Shown: piece by piece, positions 1 through 11,925 of the stretch
Layout: the number at the start of each line of letters is the position of its first letter
How positions within the stretch are numbered: the first letter of the stretch is position 1
Assembly: GCA_036417435.1 (NCBI GenBank)
Contig: CM070908.1
Location: forward strand, 52,733,090 to 52,797,089
Source of the DNA: Inia geoffrensis
Taxonomy: Eukaryota; Chordata; Mammalia; Artiodactyla; Iniidae
Direction: 5' to 3'
Length of the DNA stretch: 64,000 bases
Position numbers and translations under genes: made by a program
Notes under the pieces: generated by a model
Told to the model about the DNA's origin: nothing
Database searches by the model: none
The model's input: the letters and a program-made list of their open reading frames with translations, nothing else

Positions 1-50
1 ACAACAGTGTGAGGCCTGCGTACCACAAAAAAAAAAAAAAAACAAAAAAA
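1..50 (+). mobile_element. 3' end of a CHR-type tRNA-derived SINE (class A), cut by the window edge
   Basis: Bases 1-26 match the 3' end of the other class A SINEs here (the conserved end read at 63205-63222), and an A-rich tail follows. The tail runs straight into the 3' terminus of L1-A. That junction fits insertion at a TT/AAAC site inside the L1-A tail, so the L1 tail itself should lie left of the window. Confidence 0.8.
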
Positions 51-394
51 AAACATCTTTATTGGAGTATAATTGCTTTACAATGGCGTATTAGTTTCTG
101 TTTTATAACAAAGTGAATCAGTTATACATATGTTCCCATATCTCTTCCCTCTTGCGTCTCCCTCCCTATCCCACCCCTCTAGGTGGCCACAAAGAACCAA
201 GCTGATCTCCCTGTGTCATGCGGCTGCTTCCCACTAGCTAGCTATTTACGTTTCGTAGTGTATATAAGTCCATGCCTCTCTCTCGCTTTGTCACAGCTCA
301 CCCTTCCCCCTCCCCATATCGTCAAGTCCGTTCTCCAGTAGGTCTGTGTCTTTATTCCTGTCTTACCCCTAGGTTCTTCATGACATTTTTTTTC

Positions 395-3300
395 TTAAAT
401 GCCATATATGTGTGTTAGCATACGGTATTTGTCTTTCTCTTTCTGACTTACTTCACTCTGTATGACAGACTCTAGGTCTATCCACCTCACTACAAATAGC
501 TGAATTTCGTTTCTTTTTATGGGTGAGTAATATTCCATTGTATATACGTGCCACGTCTTCTTTATCCATTCATCTGATGATGGGCACTTAGGTTGTTTCC
601 ACCTCTGGGCTATTGTAAATAGAGCTGCAATGAATATTTTGGTACATGACTCTTTTTGAATTATGGTTTTCTCAGGGTATATGCCCAGTAGTGGGATTGC
701 TGGGTCGTATGGTAGTTCTATTTGTAGCTTTTTAAGGAACCTTCATACTGTTCTCCATAGTGGCTGTACCAATTCACATTCCCACCAGCAGTGCAAGAAT
801 GTTCCCTTTTCTCCACACGCTCTCCAGCATTTATTGTTTCTAGATTTTTTGATGATGGCCATACTGACTGGTGTGAGATGATATCTCATTCTAGTTTTGA
901 TTTGCATTTCTCTAATGATTAATGATGTTGAGCATTCTTTCATGTGTTTGTTGGCAGTCTGTATATCTTCTTTGGAGAAATGTCTATTTAGGTCTTCTGC
1001 CCATTTTTGGATTGGGTTGTTTGTTTTTTTGTTGTTGAGCTGCATGAGCTGCTTATAAATTTTGGAGAGTAATCCTTTGTCAGTTGCTTCATTTGCAAAT
1101 ATTTTCTCCCATTCTGAGGGTTGTCTTTTGGTCTTGATTATGGTTCCGTTTGCTGTGCAAAAGCTTTGAAGTTTCATTAGGTCCCATTTGTTTATTTTCA
1201 TTTTTATTTCCATTTTTCTAGGAGGTGGGTCAAAAAGGATCTTGCTGTGATTTATATCATAGAGTGTTCTGCCTATGTTTTCCTCTAAGAGTTTGATAGT
1301 TTCCGGCCTTACATTTAGGTCTTTAATGCATTTTGAGCTTATTTTTGTGTATGGAGTTAGTGAGTGATCTAATCTCATACTTTTAAATGTACCTGCCAAG
1401 TTTTCCCAGCACCACTTATTGAAGAGGCTGTCCTTTCTCCAGTGTACATTCCTGCCTCCTTTATCAAAGATAAAGTGACCATATGTGCGTGGGTTTATCT
1501 CTGGATTTTCTATCCTCTTCCATTGAGCTATATTTTTGTTTTTGTGCCAGTACCATACCGTCTTGATTACTGTAGCTTTGTAGTATAGTCTGAAGTCAGG
1601 GAGCCTGATTCCTCCAGCTCCATTTTTCGTTCTCAAGATTGCTTTGGCTATTCGGGGTCTTTTGTGTTTCCATACAAACTGTGAAATTTTTTGTTTTAGT
1701 TCTGTGAAAAATGCCAGTGGTAATTTGATAGGGATTGCATTGAATCTGTAGATTGCTTTGGGTAGTAGAGTCATTTTCACAATGTTGTATCTTCCAATTC
1801 AAGAACATGGTATATCTCTCCATCTATTTGTATCATCTTTAATTTCTTTCATCAGTATCTTATAATTTTCTGCATGCAGGTCTTTGGTCTCCTTAGGTAG
1901 ATTTATTCCTAGATATTTTATCATCTTTTTGTTGCAGTGGTAAATGGGAGTGTTTTCTTAATTTCATTTTCAGATTTTTCATCATTAGTGGATCGGAATG
2001 CCATAGATTTCTGTGCATTAATTTTGTATCCTGCTACTTTACCAAATTCATTGATTAGCTCTAGTAGTTTCCTGGTAGCATCTTTGGGATTCTCTATGTA
2101 TAGTATCATGTCATCTGCAAACAGTGACAGCCTTACTTCTTCTTTTCCGATTTGGATTCCTTTTATTTCTTTTTCTTCTCTGATTGCTGTGGCTAAAACT
2201 TCCAAAACTATGTTGAATAAGAGTGGTGAGAGTGGGCAACCTTGTCTTGCTCCTGATGTTAGTGGAAATGCTTTCAGTTTTTCACCATTGAGGACGATGT
2301 TGGCTCTGGGTTTGTTATATATGGCCTTTATTATGTTGAGGAAACTTCCCTCTTATGCCTGCTTTCTCCAGAGTTTTTATCATAAATGGGTGTTGAATTT
2401 TGTCAAAAGCTTTCTCTGCATCTGTTGAGATGATCATATGGTTTTTCTCCTTCAATTTGTTAATATGGTGTATCATGTTGATTGATTTGTGTATATTGAA
2501 GAATCCTTGCATTCCTGGAATAAACTCCACTTGATCATGGTGCATGATCCTTTTAATGTGCTGTTGGATTCTGTTTGCTAGTATTTTGTTGAGGATTTTT
2601 GCCTCTATGTTCATCAGTGATATTGGCCTGTAGTTTTCTTTCTTTGTGACATCTTTGTCTGGTTTTGGTATCAGGGTGATGGTGGCCTCGTAGAATGAGT
2701 TTGGGAGTGTTCCTCCCTCTGCTATATTTTGGAAGAGTTTGAGAAGGATAAGTGTTAGCTCTTCTCTAAATGCTTCATAGAATTCGCCTGTGAAGCCATC
2801 TGGTCATGGGCTTTTGTTTGTTGGAAGATTTTTAATCACAATTTCAATTTCAGTGCTTGTGATTGGTCTGTTCATATTTTCTCTTTCTTCCTGGTTCAGT
2901 CTTGGCAGGTTGTGCATTTCTAAGAATTTGTCCCTTTCTTCCAGGTTGTCCATTTTATTGGCATAGAGTTGCTTGTAGTAATCTCTCATGATCATTTTTA
3001 TTTCTGCAGTGACAGTTGTTACCTCTTCTTTTTCATTTCTAATTCTATTGATTTGAGTCTTCTCCCTTTTTTTCTTGATGAGTCTGGCTAATGGTCTATC
3101 AATTTTGTTTATCTTCTCAAAGAACCAGCTTTTAGTTTTATTGATCTTTGCTATCCTTCATTTCTTTTTCATTTATTTCTGATCTGATCTTTATGATTTC
3201 TTTCCTTATGCTAACGTTGGGTTTTTTTTGTTCTTTTTTCTCTAATTGCTTTAGATGCAAGGTTAGTTTGTTTATTTAAGATGTTTCCTGTTTCTTAAGG

Positions 3301-4201
3301 TAGGATTGAATTGGTATGAACTTCCCTCTGCTTTTGCTGCATCCCATAGGTTTTGGGTCGTCGTGTCTCCATTGTCATTTGTTTCTAGGTATTTTTTGAT
3401 TTCCTCTTTGATTTCTTCAGTGATCACTTTGTTATTAAGTAGTGTATTGTTTATCTTTCATGTGTTTGTATTTTTTACAGATCTTTTCCTGTAATTGATA
3501 TCTAGTCTCATAGCGTTGTGGTTGGAAAATATACGTGATACAATTTCAATTTTCTTAAATTTACCAAGGCTTGATTTGTGACCCAAGGTATGATCTATCC
3601 TGGAGAATGTTCCATGAGCACTTGAGAAAAATGTGTATTCTCTTGTTTTTGGATGGAATGTCCTATAAATATCAATTAAGTCCATCTTGTTTAATGTATC
3701 ATTTAAAGCTTGTGTTTCCTTATTTATATTCAATTTGGATGATATGTCCATTGGTGAAAGTGGGGCGTTAAAGTCCCCTACTATGAATGTGTTACTGTCG
3801 ATTTCCCCTTTTATGGCTGTTAGTATTTGCCTTATGTATTGAGGTGCTCCTATGTTGGGTGCATAAATATTTACAATTGTTATAACTTCTTCTTGGATCG
3901 GTCCTTGATCGTTATGTAGTGTCCATCTTTGTCTCTTCTAATAGTCTTTATGTTAAAGTCTATTCTGTCTGAGGAGAATTGCTACTCCAGCTTTCTTTTG
4001 TTTTCCATTTGCATGTAGTATCATTTTCCATCCCCTTACTTTCAGTCTGTATGTGTCTCTATGTCTGAAGTGGGCCTCTTGTAGACAGCATATATATGGG
4101 TCTTGTTTCTGTATCTGTTCAGTGAGTCTGTGTCTTTTGGTGGGAGCATTTAATCCATTTACATTTAAGGTAATTATTGCTATGTATTATTCTATTCTCA
4201 T
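395..4201 (-). pseudogene. ORF2: L1-A ORF2 (endonuclease-reverse transcriptase), decayed
   Basis: ORF2 encodes the L1 replicase: an AP-like endonuclease, then reverse transcriptase, then a cysteine-rich C-terminal domain. The ATG is at 4201, chosen by alignment with L1-D, but a stop appears at codon 5. The longest open block (743-1780, 345 codons) covers the region after the RT core up to the C-terminal domain. The RT catalytic motif FADD is intact at 2110-2121. In the open block 3458-3751 the endonuclease C-terminal SDH motif reads SNH, which loses the aspartate of the catalytic pair. The frame ends at TAA (complement of 395-397) after THIYGI. Many frameshifts and stops show long neutral decay. 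Confidence 0.92.
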
Positions 4202-4259
4202 TTTCTTAATTGTTTTGGGTGTATTATTATAGGTCTTTTCCTTCTCTTGTGTTTCTTGC

Positions 4260-5148
4260 CTAGAGAAGTTCCTGTAGCACTTGTTGTAAAGCTTGTTTGG
4301 TGGTGCTGAACTCTCACAGCTTTTGCTTGTCTGTAAAGGTTTTAATTTCTCCATCAAATCTGAATGAGATCCTTGCTGGGTAAAGTAATCTTGGTTGTAG
4401 GTTTTTCCCTTTCATCACTTTAAATATGTCCTGCCACTCCCTTCTGGCTTGCAGAGTTTCTGCTGAAAGATCAGCTGTAAACCTTATGGGGATTCCCTTA
4501 TGTGTTATTTGTTGTTTTTCCCTTGCTGCTTTTAATATGCTTTCTTTGTATTTAATTTTTGACAGTTTGATTAATATGTGTCTTGGCGTGTTTCTCCTTG
4601 GGTTTATCTTGTATGGGACTCTGTATGCTTCCTGGACTTGATTAACTATTTCCTTTCCCATATTAGGGAAGTTTTCAACTATAATCTCTTCAAATATTTT
4701 CTCAGTCCCTTTCCTTTTCTCTTCTTCTTCTGGGACCTCTATAATTCAAATGTTGGTGCGTTTAATGTTGTCCCAGAGGTCTCTGAGACTGTCCTCAGTT
4801 CTTTTCATTCTTTTTTGTTTATTCTGCTCTGCAGTAGTTATTTCCATTATTTTATCTTCCAGGTCACTTATCTGTTCTTCTGCCTCAGTTATTCTGCTTT
4901 AGATCCCTTCTAGAGTATTTTTAATTTCATTTATTGTGTTGTTCATCATTGCTTGTTTCCTCTTTAGTTCTTCTAGGTCCTTGTTAAATGTTTCTTGCAT
5001 TTTGTCTATTTCCAAGGTTTTGGATCATCTTTACTATCATTATTCTGAATTCTTTTTCAGGTAGACTGCCTATTTCCTCTTCATTTGCTAGGTCTGTTGG
5101 GTTTTTATCTTGCTCCTTCATCTGCTGTGTATTTCTCTGTCTTCTCAT
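4260..5148 (-). pseudogene. ORF1: L1-A ORF1 (RNA-binding chaperone), decayed
   Basis: ORF1 encodes the trimeric RNA-binding chaperone that forms the L1 particle. The start codon at 5148 begins an MRRQ peptide, and the frame ends at TAG (complement of 4260-4262). The C-terminal RNA-binding half is readable at 4314-4661 (MGKEIVNQVQEA onward). The N-terminal coiled-coil half is broken by a 5-bp gap relative to L1-D and by an in-frame TAA after LEGI. A TGA follows in the linker after KRTNI. The TAA and the TGA recur at the same codons in L1-D, and the TAA requires two transversions. Usual length is about 297 codons and the remnant spans 889 bp. Confidence 0.88.
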
Positions 5149-6634
5149 TTTGCTTATCTTACTGTGTTTGGGGTCTCCTTTTTGCAGGCTGCAGGTTCGT
5201 AGTTCCCGTTGTTTTTGGTGTCTGTCCCCAGTGGCTAAAGTTGGTTCCGTGGGTTGTGTAGGCTTCCTGGTGGAGGGGTGTAGTGCCTGCGTTCTGGTGG
5301 ATGAGGCTGGATCTTGTCTTTCTGGTGGGCAGGTCCACGTCTGGTGATGTGTTTTGGGGTGTCTGTGGCCTTATTATGATTTTAGGCAGCCTCTCTTCTA
5401 ATGGGTGGGGTTGTGTTCCTGTCTTGCTAGTTGTTTGGCATAGGATGTCCAGCACTGTAGCTTGCTGGTCGTTGAGTGAAGCTGGATGCTGGTGTTGAGA
5501 TGGAGATCTCTGGGAGGTTTTCGCCGTTTGATATTACGTGGAGCTGGGAGGTCTCTTGTGGACCAGCGTCTTGAAGTTGGCTCTCCCACCTCAGAGGCAG
5601 AGCACTGACTTCTGGCTGCAGCACCAAGAGCCTTTTACCCACACGGCTCAGAATAAAAGGGAGAAGCAGTAGAAAGAAAGAGAGAAAGAGGATAAAATAA
5701 AATAATTAAAATAAAAAATAATTATTAAGAAAAAAATTTTTAAAGTAAAAAACAAACCGATGGACAGAACCCTAGGACAGATGGTGAAAGCAAAGCTATA
5801 CAGACAAAATCTCACACAGAAGCATACACATACACACTCACAAAAAGAGGAAAAGGGGGAAAAAAATAATATATCTTGCTCTCAAAATCCACCTCCTCAA
5901 TTTGGTATGATTCGGTGTCTATTCAGGTATTCCACCGATGCAGGGTACATCAAGTTAACTGTGGAGATTTAATCCGCTGCTCCTGAGGCTGCTGGGAGAA
6001 ATTTCCCTTTCTCTTCTTTGTTAGCACAGCTCCCGGGTTCAGCTTTGGATTTGGCCCCGCCTCTGCGTGTAGGTTGCCGGAGGGCGTCTGTTCTTCGCTC
6101 AGACAGGACGGGGTTAAAGGAGCAGCTGATTCGGGGCTCTGGCTCACTCAGGCCGGTGGGGAGGCAGGCGCACGGAGTGCGGGGGTGAGCCTGTGGCAGC
6201 AGAGGACAGCGTGACGTTGCACCAGCCTGAGGTGGGCAGTGCATTCTCCCGGGGAAGTTGTCCCTGAATCATGGGACCCTGGCAGTGGCGGGCTGCGCAG
6301 GCTCCCGTGAGGGTAGGTGTGGATAGCGACCTGTGCTCGCACACAGGCTTCTTGGTGGCGGCAGCAGCGGCCTTAGTGTCTCATGCCCGTTCCTGGGGTC
6401 CGCACTGATAGCCGCGGCTCACGCCCGTCTCTGGAGCTCCTTTAAGCAGCGCTCTTAATCCCCTCTCCCAGGTACGTGGGGAGTTTCTTGCCTTTTGGGA
6501 GAACTGAGGTCTTCTGCCAGTGTTAAGTGGGTGTTCTGTAGGAGTTGTTCCACGTGTAGATGTATTTCTGGTGTATCTGTGGGGAGGAAGGTGATCTCCG
6601 CGTCTTACTCTTCTGCCATCTTCCCCCTCCTCTC
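5149..6634 (-). promoter_or_regulatory. L1-A 5'UTR and internal promoter, apparently spliced
   Basis: L1 transcription starts at the element's own first base from a promoter inside the 5'UTR. The AAGATGGC box next to the start (complement of 6615-6622) matches the YY1-type site used for start placement in L1s. The half nearest the 5' end (about 5960-6450) is GC- and CpG-rich, and the ORF1-proximal part is A-rich in plus orientation (5650-5760). Compared with L1-D, exactly one GT...AG segment is missing at 6467/6468. Confidence 0.75.
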
Positions 6635-6924
6635 TCAGATTCTTTTTGATTATAGGTTATGACAATATATTTAATATAGTTCCCTGCACTGTATGTAGTT
6701 GTTTAACTCTTTTGTATTTTAATTTTACTTTATTTTTTTATCCTGCTGGTTCTTATTAGTCATCAATTTTATACACATCAGTGTATACATGTCAATCCCA
6801 ATTGCCCAATTCATCACACCACCATCCCCCCCCCCATGGCTTGCCCCCCTTGGTGTCCAGATGTTTGTTTTCTACATCTGTGTCTCAGTTTCTGCTCTGC
6901 AAACCAGTTCATCCATACCATTTT

Positions 6925-9900
6925 TCTAGGTTCCACATACATGTGTTAATATACAATATTTGTTTTTCTCTTTCTGAATTACTTCACTCTGTATGACAGT
7001 CTCTAGATCCATCCACGTCTCAACAAGTGACCCAATTTCGTTCCTTTTTATGGCTGAGTGATATTCCATTGTATGTATGTACCACATCTTCTTATCCATT
7101 CATCTGTTGATGGGCATTTAGGTTGCTTCCATAACCTGGGTGTTGTAAATAGTGCTGCAATGAACATTGGGGTGCATGTGTCTTTTTGAATTATGGTTTT
7201 TTCTGGGTATATGCCCAGTAGTGGGATTTTGGGATCATATGGTAATTCTACTTTTAGTTTTTTAAGGAACCTCCATACTGTTCTCCATAGTGGCTGTTAT
7301 CAATTTACATTCCCACCAACAGTGCAAGAGGGTTCCCTTTTCTCCGCACCCTCTCCAGCATTTGTTGTTTGTAGATTTTCTGATGATGCCCGTTCTAACT
7401 GGTGTGAGTTGAGGTGATACCTCACTGTAGTTGTGATTTGCATTTCTCTAATAATTAGTGATGTTGAGCATTCTTTCACGTGTTTGTTGGCAGTCTGTAT
7501 ATCTTCTTTGGAGAAATGTCTATTTAGGTATTCTGCCCATTTCTGGACTGGGTTGTTTGTTTCTTTAATATTGATCTGCATGAGCTGTTTATATATTTTG
7601 GAGATTAATTCTTTGTCCGTTGATTCATTTACAATTATTTTCTCCCATTCTGAGAGTTGTCTTTTCGTCTTGTTTATGGTTTCCTTTGCTGTGCAAAAGC
7701 TTTGAAGTTTCATTAGGTCCCATTTCTTTATTTTTGTTTTTATTTCCATTACTCTAGGAGATGGAGTAATGGAAAAAAGATCTTGCTGTGATTTATGTCA
7801 AAGAGTGTTCTTCCTATGTTTTCCTCTAAGAGTTTTACAGTGTCTGGTCTTACATTTAGGTCTTGAATCCATATTGAGTTTATTTTTGTGTATGGTGTTA
7901 GGGAATGTTCTAATTTCGTTCTTTTACATGTAGCTGTCCAGTTTTCCCAGCACCACTTATTGAAGAGACTGTCTTTTCTCCATTGTATATCCTTGCATCG
8001 TTTGTCATAGATTAGTTGACCATAGGTGCGTGGGTTTATCTCTGGGCTTTCTATCTTGTTCCATTGATCTATGTGTCTGTTTTTGTGTCAGTACCATATT
8101 GTCTTGATTACTGTAGCTTTGTAGTATAGTCTGAAGCCAGGGAGACTGATTCCTCCCACTCTTTTTTTTTTCCCTCAAGACTGCTTTGGCTATTCGGGGT
8201 CTTTTGTGTTGCCATACAAATTTTAAGATTTTTTGTTCTAGTTCTCTGAAAAATGCCATTGGTAATTTGATAGGGATTGCATTGAATCTGTAGATTGCGT
8301 TGGGTAGTATAGTCATTTTCACAATATTGATTCTTCCAATCTAAGAACGTGGTATATCTCTCCATATGTTGGTATCATCTTTAATTACTTTCTTCAGTGT
8401 CTTATAGTTTTCTGCATACAGGTCTTTTGTCTCCCTAGGTAGGTTTATTCCTAGGTATTTTATTTTTTTTGTTGCAGTGGTAAATTGGAGTGTTTCCTTA
8501 ATTTCTCTTTCAGAGTTTTCATCATTAGTGTATAGGAATGCAAGAGATTTCAGTGCATTAATTTTGTATCCTGCAACTTTACCAAATTCATTGATTAGCT
8601 CTAGTAGTTTTCTGGTGGCATCTTTAGAATTCTCTCTATATAGTATCATGTCATCTGCAAACAGTGACAGTTTTAATTCTTCTTTTCCAATTTGTATTCC
8701 TTTTATTTATTTTTCTTCTCTGATTGCCATGGCTAGGACTTCCAAAACTATGTTGAATAATAGTGGCGAGAGTGGACATCTTGTCTTGTTCCTGATCTTA
8801 GAAGAAATGCTTTCAGTTTTTCACCATTGAGAATGATGTTTGTTGTGGGTTTGTTGTATATGGCCTTTATTATGTTGAGGTAGGTTCCCTCTGTGCCCAC
8901 TTTCTGGAGAGTTTTTATCATAAATGGGTGTTGAATTTTGTCAAAAGCTTTTTCTACATCTATTGAGATGTTCATATGGTTTTTCTTCTTCAGTTTGTTA
9001 ATATGGTGTATCACATTGATTGATTTGCATCTAGTGAAGAATCCTTGCATCCCTGGGATAAATGCCACTTAATCATGGTGTATGATCCTTTTAATGTGTC
9101 GTTGCATTCTGTTTGCTAGTATATTGTTGATGATTTTTGCATCTATATTTATCAGTGATATTGGTCTGTACTTTTCTTTTTTTGTAGTATCTATGTCTGG
9201 TTTTGGTATTAGGGTGATGGTGGCCTCATAGAATGAGTTTGGGAGTGTTCCTTCCTCTACAGTTTTTGGAATAGTTAGAGAAGGATGGGTGTTAGCTATT
9301 CTCTAAATGTTTGATAGAATTTACCTGTGAAGCCATCTGTTCCTGGACTTTTGTTTGTTGGAAGACTTTAAATCACAGTTTCATTTTCATTACTTATGAT
9401 TGGTCTCTTCATATTTTTTTATTTCTTCCTGGTTCAGTCTTGGAAGGTTATACCTTTCTAAGAATTTGTCCATTTCTTCCAGGTTGTCCATTTTATTGGC
9501 ATAGAGTTGCTTTTAGTAGTCTCTTAGGATGCTTTGTATGTCTGTGGTGTCAGTTGTAACTTCTCCTCTTTCATTTCTAATTTTATTGATTTGAGTCCTC
9601 TCCCTCTTTTTCTTGATGAGTCTGGCTAGTGGTTTATCAATTTTCTTTATCTTCTCAAAGAACTAGCTTTTAGTTTTATTCATCTTTGCCCTTGTTTTCT
9701 TTGTTCCTATTTCATTTATTTCTGCTCTGATCTTTATGATTTCTTTCCTTCTGCTAACTTTGGGTTTTGTTTGTTCTTTCTCTAGTTCCTTTAGGTGTAA
9801 GGTTAGATTGTTTATTTGAGATTTTTCTTGTTCCTTGAGGTAGGCTTGTATAGCTATAAACTTCCCTCTTAGAACTGCTTTTGCTGCTTCCCATAGGTTT

Positions 9901-10912
9901 TGGATCGTCGTGTTTTCATTGTCATTTGTCTCTAGGTATTTTTTGATTCCCTCTTTGATTTCTTCAGTGACCTCTTGGTTATTTAGTAATGTATTGTTTT
10001 GCCTCCATGTGTTTGTGTTTTTTTCCCTGTAGTTCATTTCTAATCTCATAGTGTTTTGGTCAGAAAAGATGCTTGGTATGATGTCAGTTGTCTTAAATTT
10101 ACTGAGGCTTGATTTGTGACTCAAGATGTGATCTATCCTGGAGAATGTTCTGTGTGCACTTGAGAAGAAAGTGTAATGTGCTGTTTTTGGATGGAATGTC
10201 CTATAAGTATCAATTAAATCTATCTGGTCTGTTGTGTCATTTAAAGCTTGTGTTTCCGGGGCTTCCCTGGTGGTGCAGTGGTTGAGAGTTTGCCTGCCGG
10301 TGCAGGGGACACGGGTTCGTGCCTCAGTCTGGGAAGACCCCACATGCCGCGGAATGGCTGGGACTGTGAGCCATGTCCGCTGAGCCTGCGTGTCCGGAGC
10401 CTGTACTCCACAACGGGAGAGGTCACAATAGTGAGAGGCCCGTGTACCCGCCCCCCCCCAAAAAAAAAGGTTGTGTTTCCTTATTTATTTTCATTTTGCA
10501 TGATTTGTCCATTGGTGTAAGTGAGGTGTTCAAGCCCCCCACTATTATCGCGTTAGTGTCGATTTCCTCTTTTATAGCTGTTAGCAGTTGTCTTATGTAT
10601 TGAGGTGCTCCTATGTTGGGTGCATATATATTTATAATTGTAACATTGTAACATTCTTTATTTTAAAGTCTATTTTAACTGGTATGAGTATTGCTACTCC
10701 AACTTTCTTTTGATTTCCATTTGCATGGAGTATCTTTTTCCATCCCCTCACTTTCAGTCTGTATATGTCTCTAGGTCTGAAGTGGGTCTCTTGTAGACAG
10801 TATATATTTGGGTCTTGTTTTTGTATCCTTTCAGCAAGCCTGTGTCTTTTGGTTGGAGCATTTAATCCATTCATGTTTAAGGTAATTATCGATATGTATG
10901 TTCCTATGACCT
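6925..10912 (-). pseudogene. ORF2: L1-B ORF2, decayed and split by a SINE
   Basis: Readable blocks include 10632-10874 (endonuclease N-terminus with [12 protein letters not shown]), 9663-10240 (end of the endonuclease and start of the RT region), 8748-9068 and 8341-8649 (RT), and 7300-7749 (C-terminal part). The RT catalytic FADD codons are intact at 8650-8661. The endonuclease SDH motif reads SDQ, so the catalytic histidine is lost. The usual start ATG is not preserved. A SINE at 10258-10470 splits the endonuclease domain. Span limits are estimated from the other copies. Confidence 0.85.
10258..10470 (+). mobile_element. CHR-type SINE (class A) nested in L1-B
   Basis: The tRNA-derived head (cttccctggtggtgcagtgg) and the 3' end of class A are both present, with a C-run plus A-run tail. 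The flanking TSD ttgtgtttcc lies at 10248-10257 and 10471-10480. The uninterrupted target can be read in L1-A near 3700-3725, which confirms that the SINE landed in existing L1 sequence. Confidence 0.95.
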
Positions 10913-10972
10913 TTTTTCTTAATTGTTTTTGGTTTGTTTTTGTAGGTCCTTTTTTTCTCTTGTGTTTCCCAC

Positions 10973-11811
10973 TTAGAGAAGTTCCTTTAGCATGTGTTGT
11001 AGACCTGGTTTGGTGGTGCTGAATTTTCTTAGCTTTTGCTTGTTTGTAAAGCTTTTGATTTCTCCATCGAATCTGAATGAGATCCTTGCCAGCTAGAGTG
11101 ATCTTGGTTGTAGGTTCTTCCCTTTCATCACTTTAAGTATATCATGCCACTCCATTCTGGCTTGTAGAGTTTCTGCTGCAAAATCTGCTGTTAACCTTAT
11201 GGGAGTTCCCTTGTATGTTATTTGCCATTTTTCCCTGTCTTTAATTTTTGCCAATTTGATTACTATGTGTCTTGGCGTTTTTCTCCTTGTGTTTATCCTG
11301 TGTGGGAGTTGCTGTGCTTCCTGGACTTGGGTGGCTATTTCCTTTTCCATGTTAGGGAAGGTTTTGACTATAATCTCTTCAAATATTTTCTCTGGTCCTT
11401 TCTCGCTCTCTTCTCCTTCTGGGAACCCTATAATGTTGTCCCAGAGGTCTCTTAGGTTGTCTTCATTTCTTTTCATTCTTTTTTCTTTATTCTGTTCTGC
11501 AGCAGTGAATTCCACTATTCTGTCTTCCAGGTGTCTTATCCATTCTTCTGCCTCAGTTATTCTGCTATTGATTCCTTCTAGTGTAGTTTTCATTTCAGTT
11601 ATTGTATTGCTCATCTCTGTTTGTTCTTTAATTCTCCTAGGTCTTTGTTAAACATTTCTTCCATCTTCTCAATCTTTGCCTCTATTCTTTTTCCGAGGTC
11701 CTGGATCATCTTCACTATCATTATTCTGAATTCTTTTTCTGGAAGGTTGCCTATCTCCACTTCATTTAGTTGTTTTTCTGGGGTTTTATCTTGTTCCTTC
11801 AACTGGTACAT
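10973..11811 (-). pseudogene. ORF1: L1-B ORF1, decayed
   Basis: The minus strand shows the ORF1 order: an N-terminal peptide starting MYQLKEQDK (start at 11811), a coiled-coil stretch with LEGINSRITEAEEW, and an RNA-binding half with KTFPNMEKEIATQVQEA. The codon that is a stop in L1-A and L1-D is an open asparagine here. The canonical MRRQ-type start seen in the other copies is not preserved, so the first ATG shown may be internal. The end is taken at TAA (complement of 10973-10975). Confidence 0.82.
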
Positions 11812-11925
11812 AGCCCTCTGCCTTTTCCTCTTGTCTATCTTTCTGTGAATGTGGTTTTTGTTCCGCAGGCTTCAGGATTGTAGTTCTTCTTGCTTCTGCT
11901 GTCTGCCCTTTGTTTAACTCTCAAT

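Larger units (their letters stand above)
51..6634 (-). mobile_element. L1-A: full-length LINE-1, coding-dead, with a spliced-looking 5'UTR
   Basis: This element reads on the minus strand from a 5' end near 6634 to a 3' end near 51. It contains in order a 5'UTR (5149-6634), ORF1 (4260-5148), ORF2 (395-4201) and a 3'UTR with an AATAAA signal (complement of 58-63). The 5' terminus has the AAGATGGC box typical of L1 starts (complement of 6615-6622). Both ORFs are broken, so it is a fossil. Its 5'UTR lacks 463 nt that are present in L1-D at 56871-57333, and the junction is between 6467 and 6468. The left flank is a SINE tail and the right flank is the 3' side of L1-B, so no TSD can be checked inside the window. 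Confidence 0.92.
6635..11925 (-). mobile_element. L1-B: 5'-truncated LINE-1, older, interrupted by a SINE
   Basis: The sequence follows the L1 order on the minus strand: 3'UTR from about 6640, ORF2 to about 10912, ORF1 at 10973-11811, and a short piece of 5'UTR ending near 11925. The 3'-terminal part and the A-tail are missing where it meets L1-A; the first recognisable bases correspond to the 3'UTR of related copies at about 20300 and 49330. L1-A may have inserted into L1-B here. It is more diverged from L1-A than L1-D is and carries a nested class A SINE. Confidence 0.88.

Noticed and set aside
663..881. Recurring open frames beginning [12 protein letters not shown] on the strand opposite L1 ORF2 (also at 7193, 18621 and, on the minus strand, 36916)
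   Set aside because: They are antisense shadows of the ORF2 C-terminal region (the GIYPEKTII stretch). Recurrence follows from L1 copy number, and the frames end at random points.
1937..2428. 163-codon plus-strand frame, recurring at 8477, 42236 and 53576
   Set aside because: It is the antisense of the L1 RT region. Its recurrence reflects repeat copies, with no independent coding support.
4988..5347. Hydrophobic plus-strand frames at 4988-5347, 45463-45891 and 55287-55703 that resemble membrane proteins
   Set aside because: They are antisense to ORF1 and the 5'UTR of L1. Hydrophobicity comes from T-rich antisense sequence.
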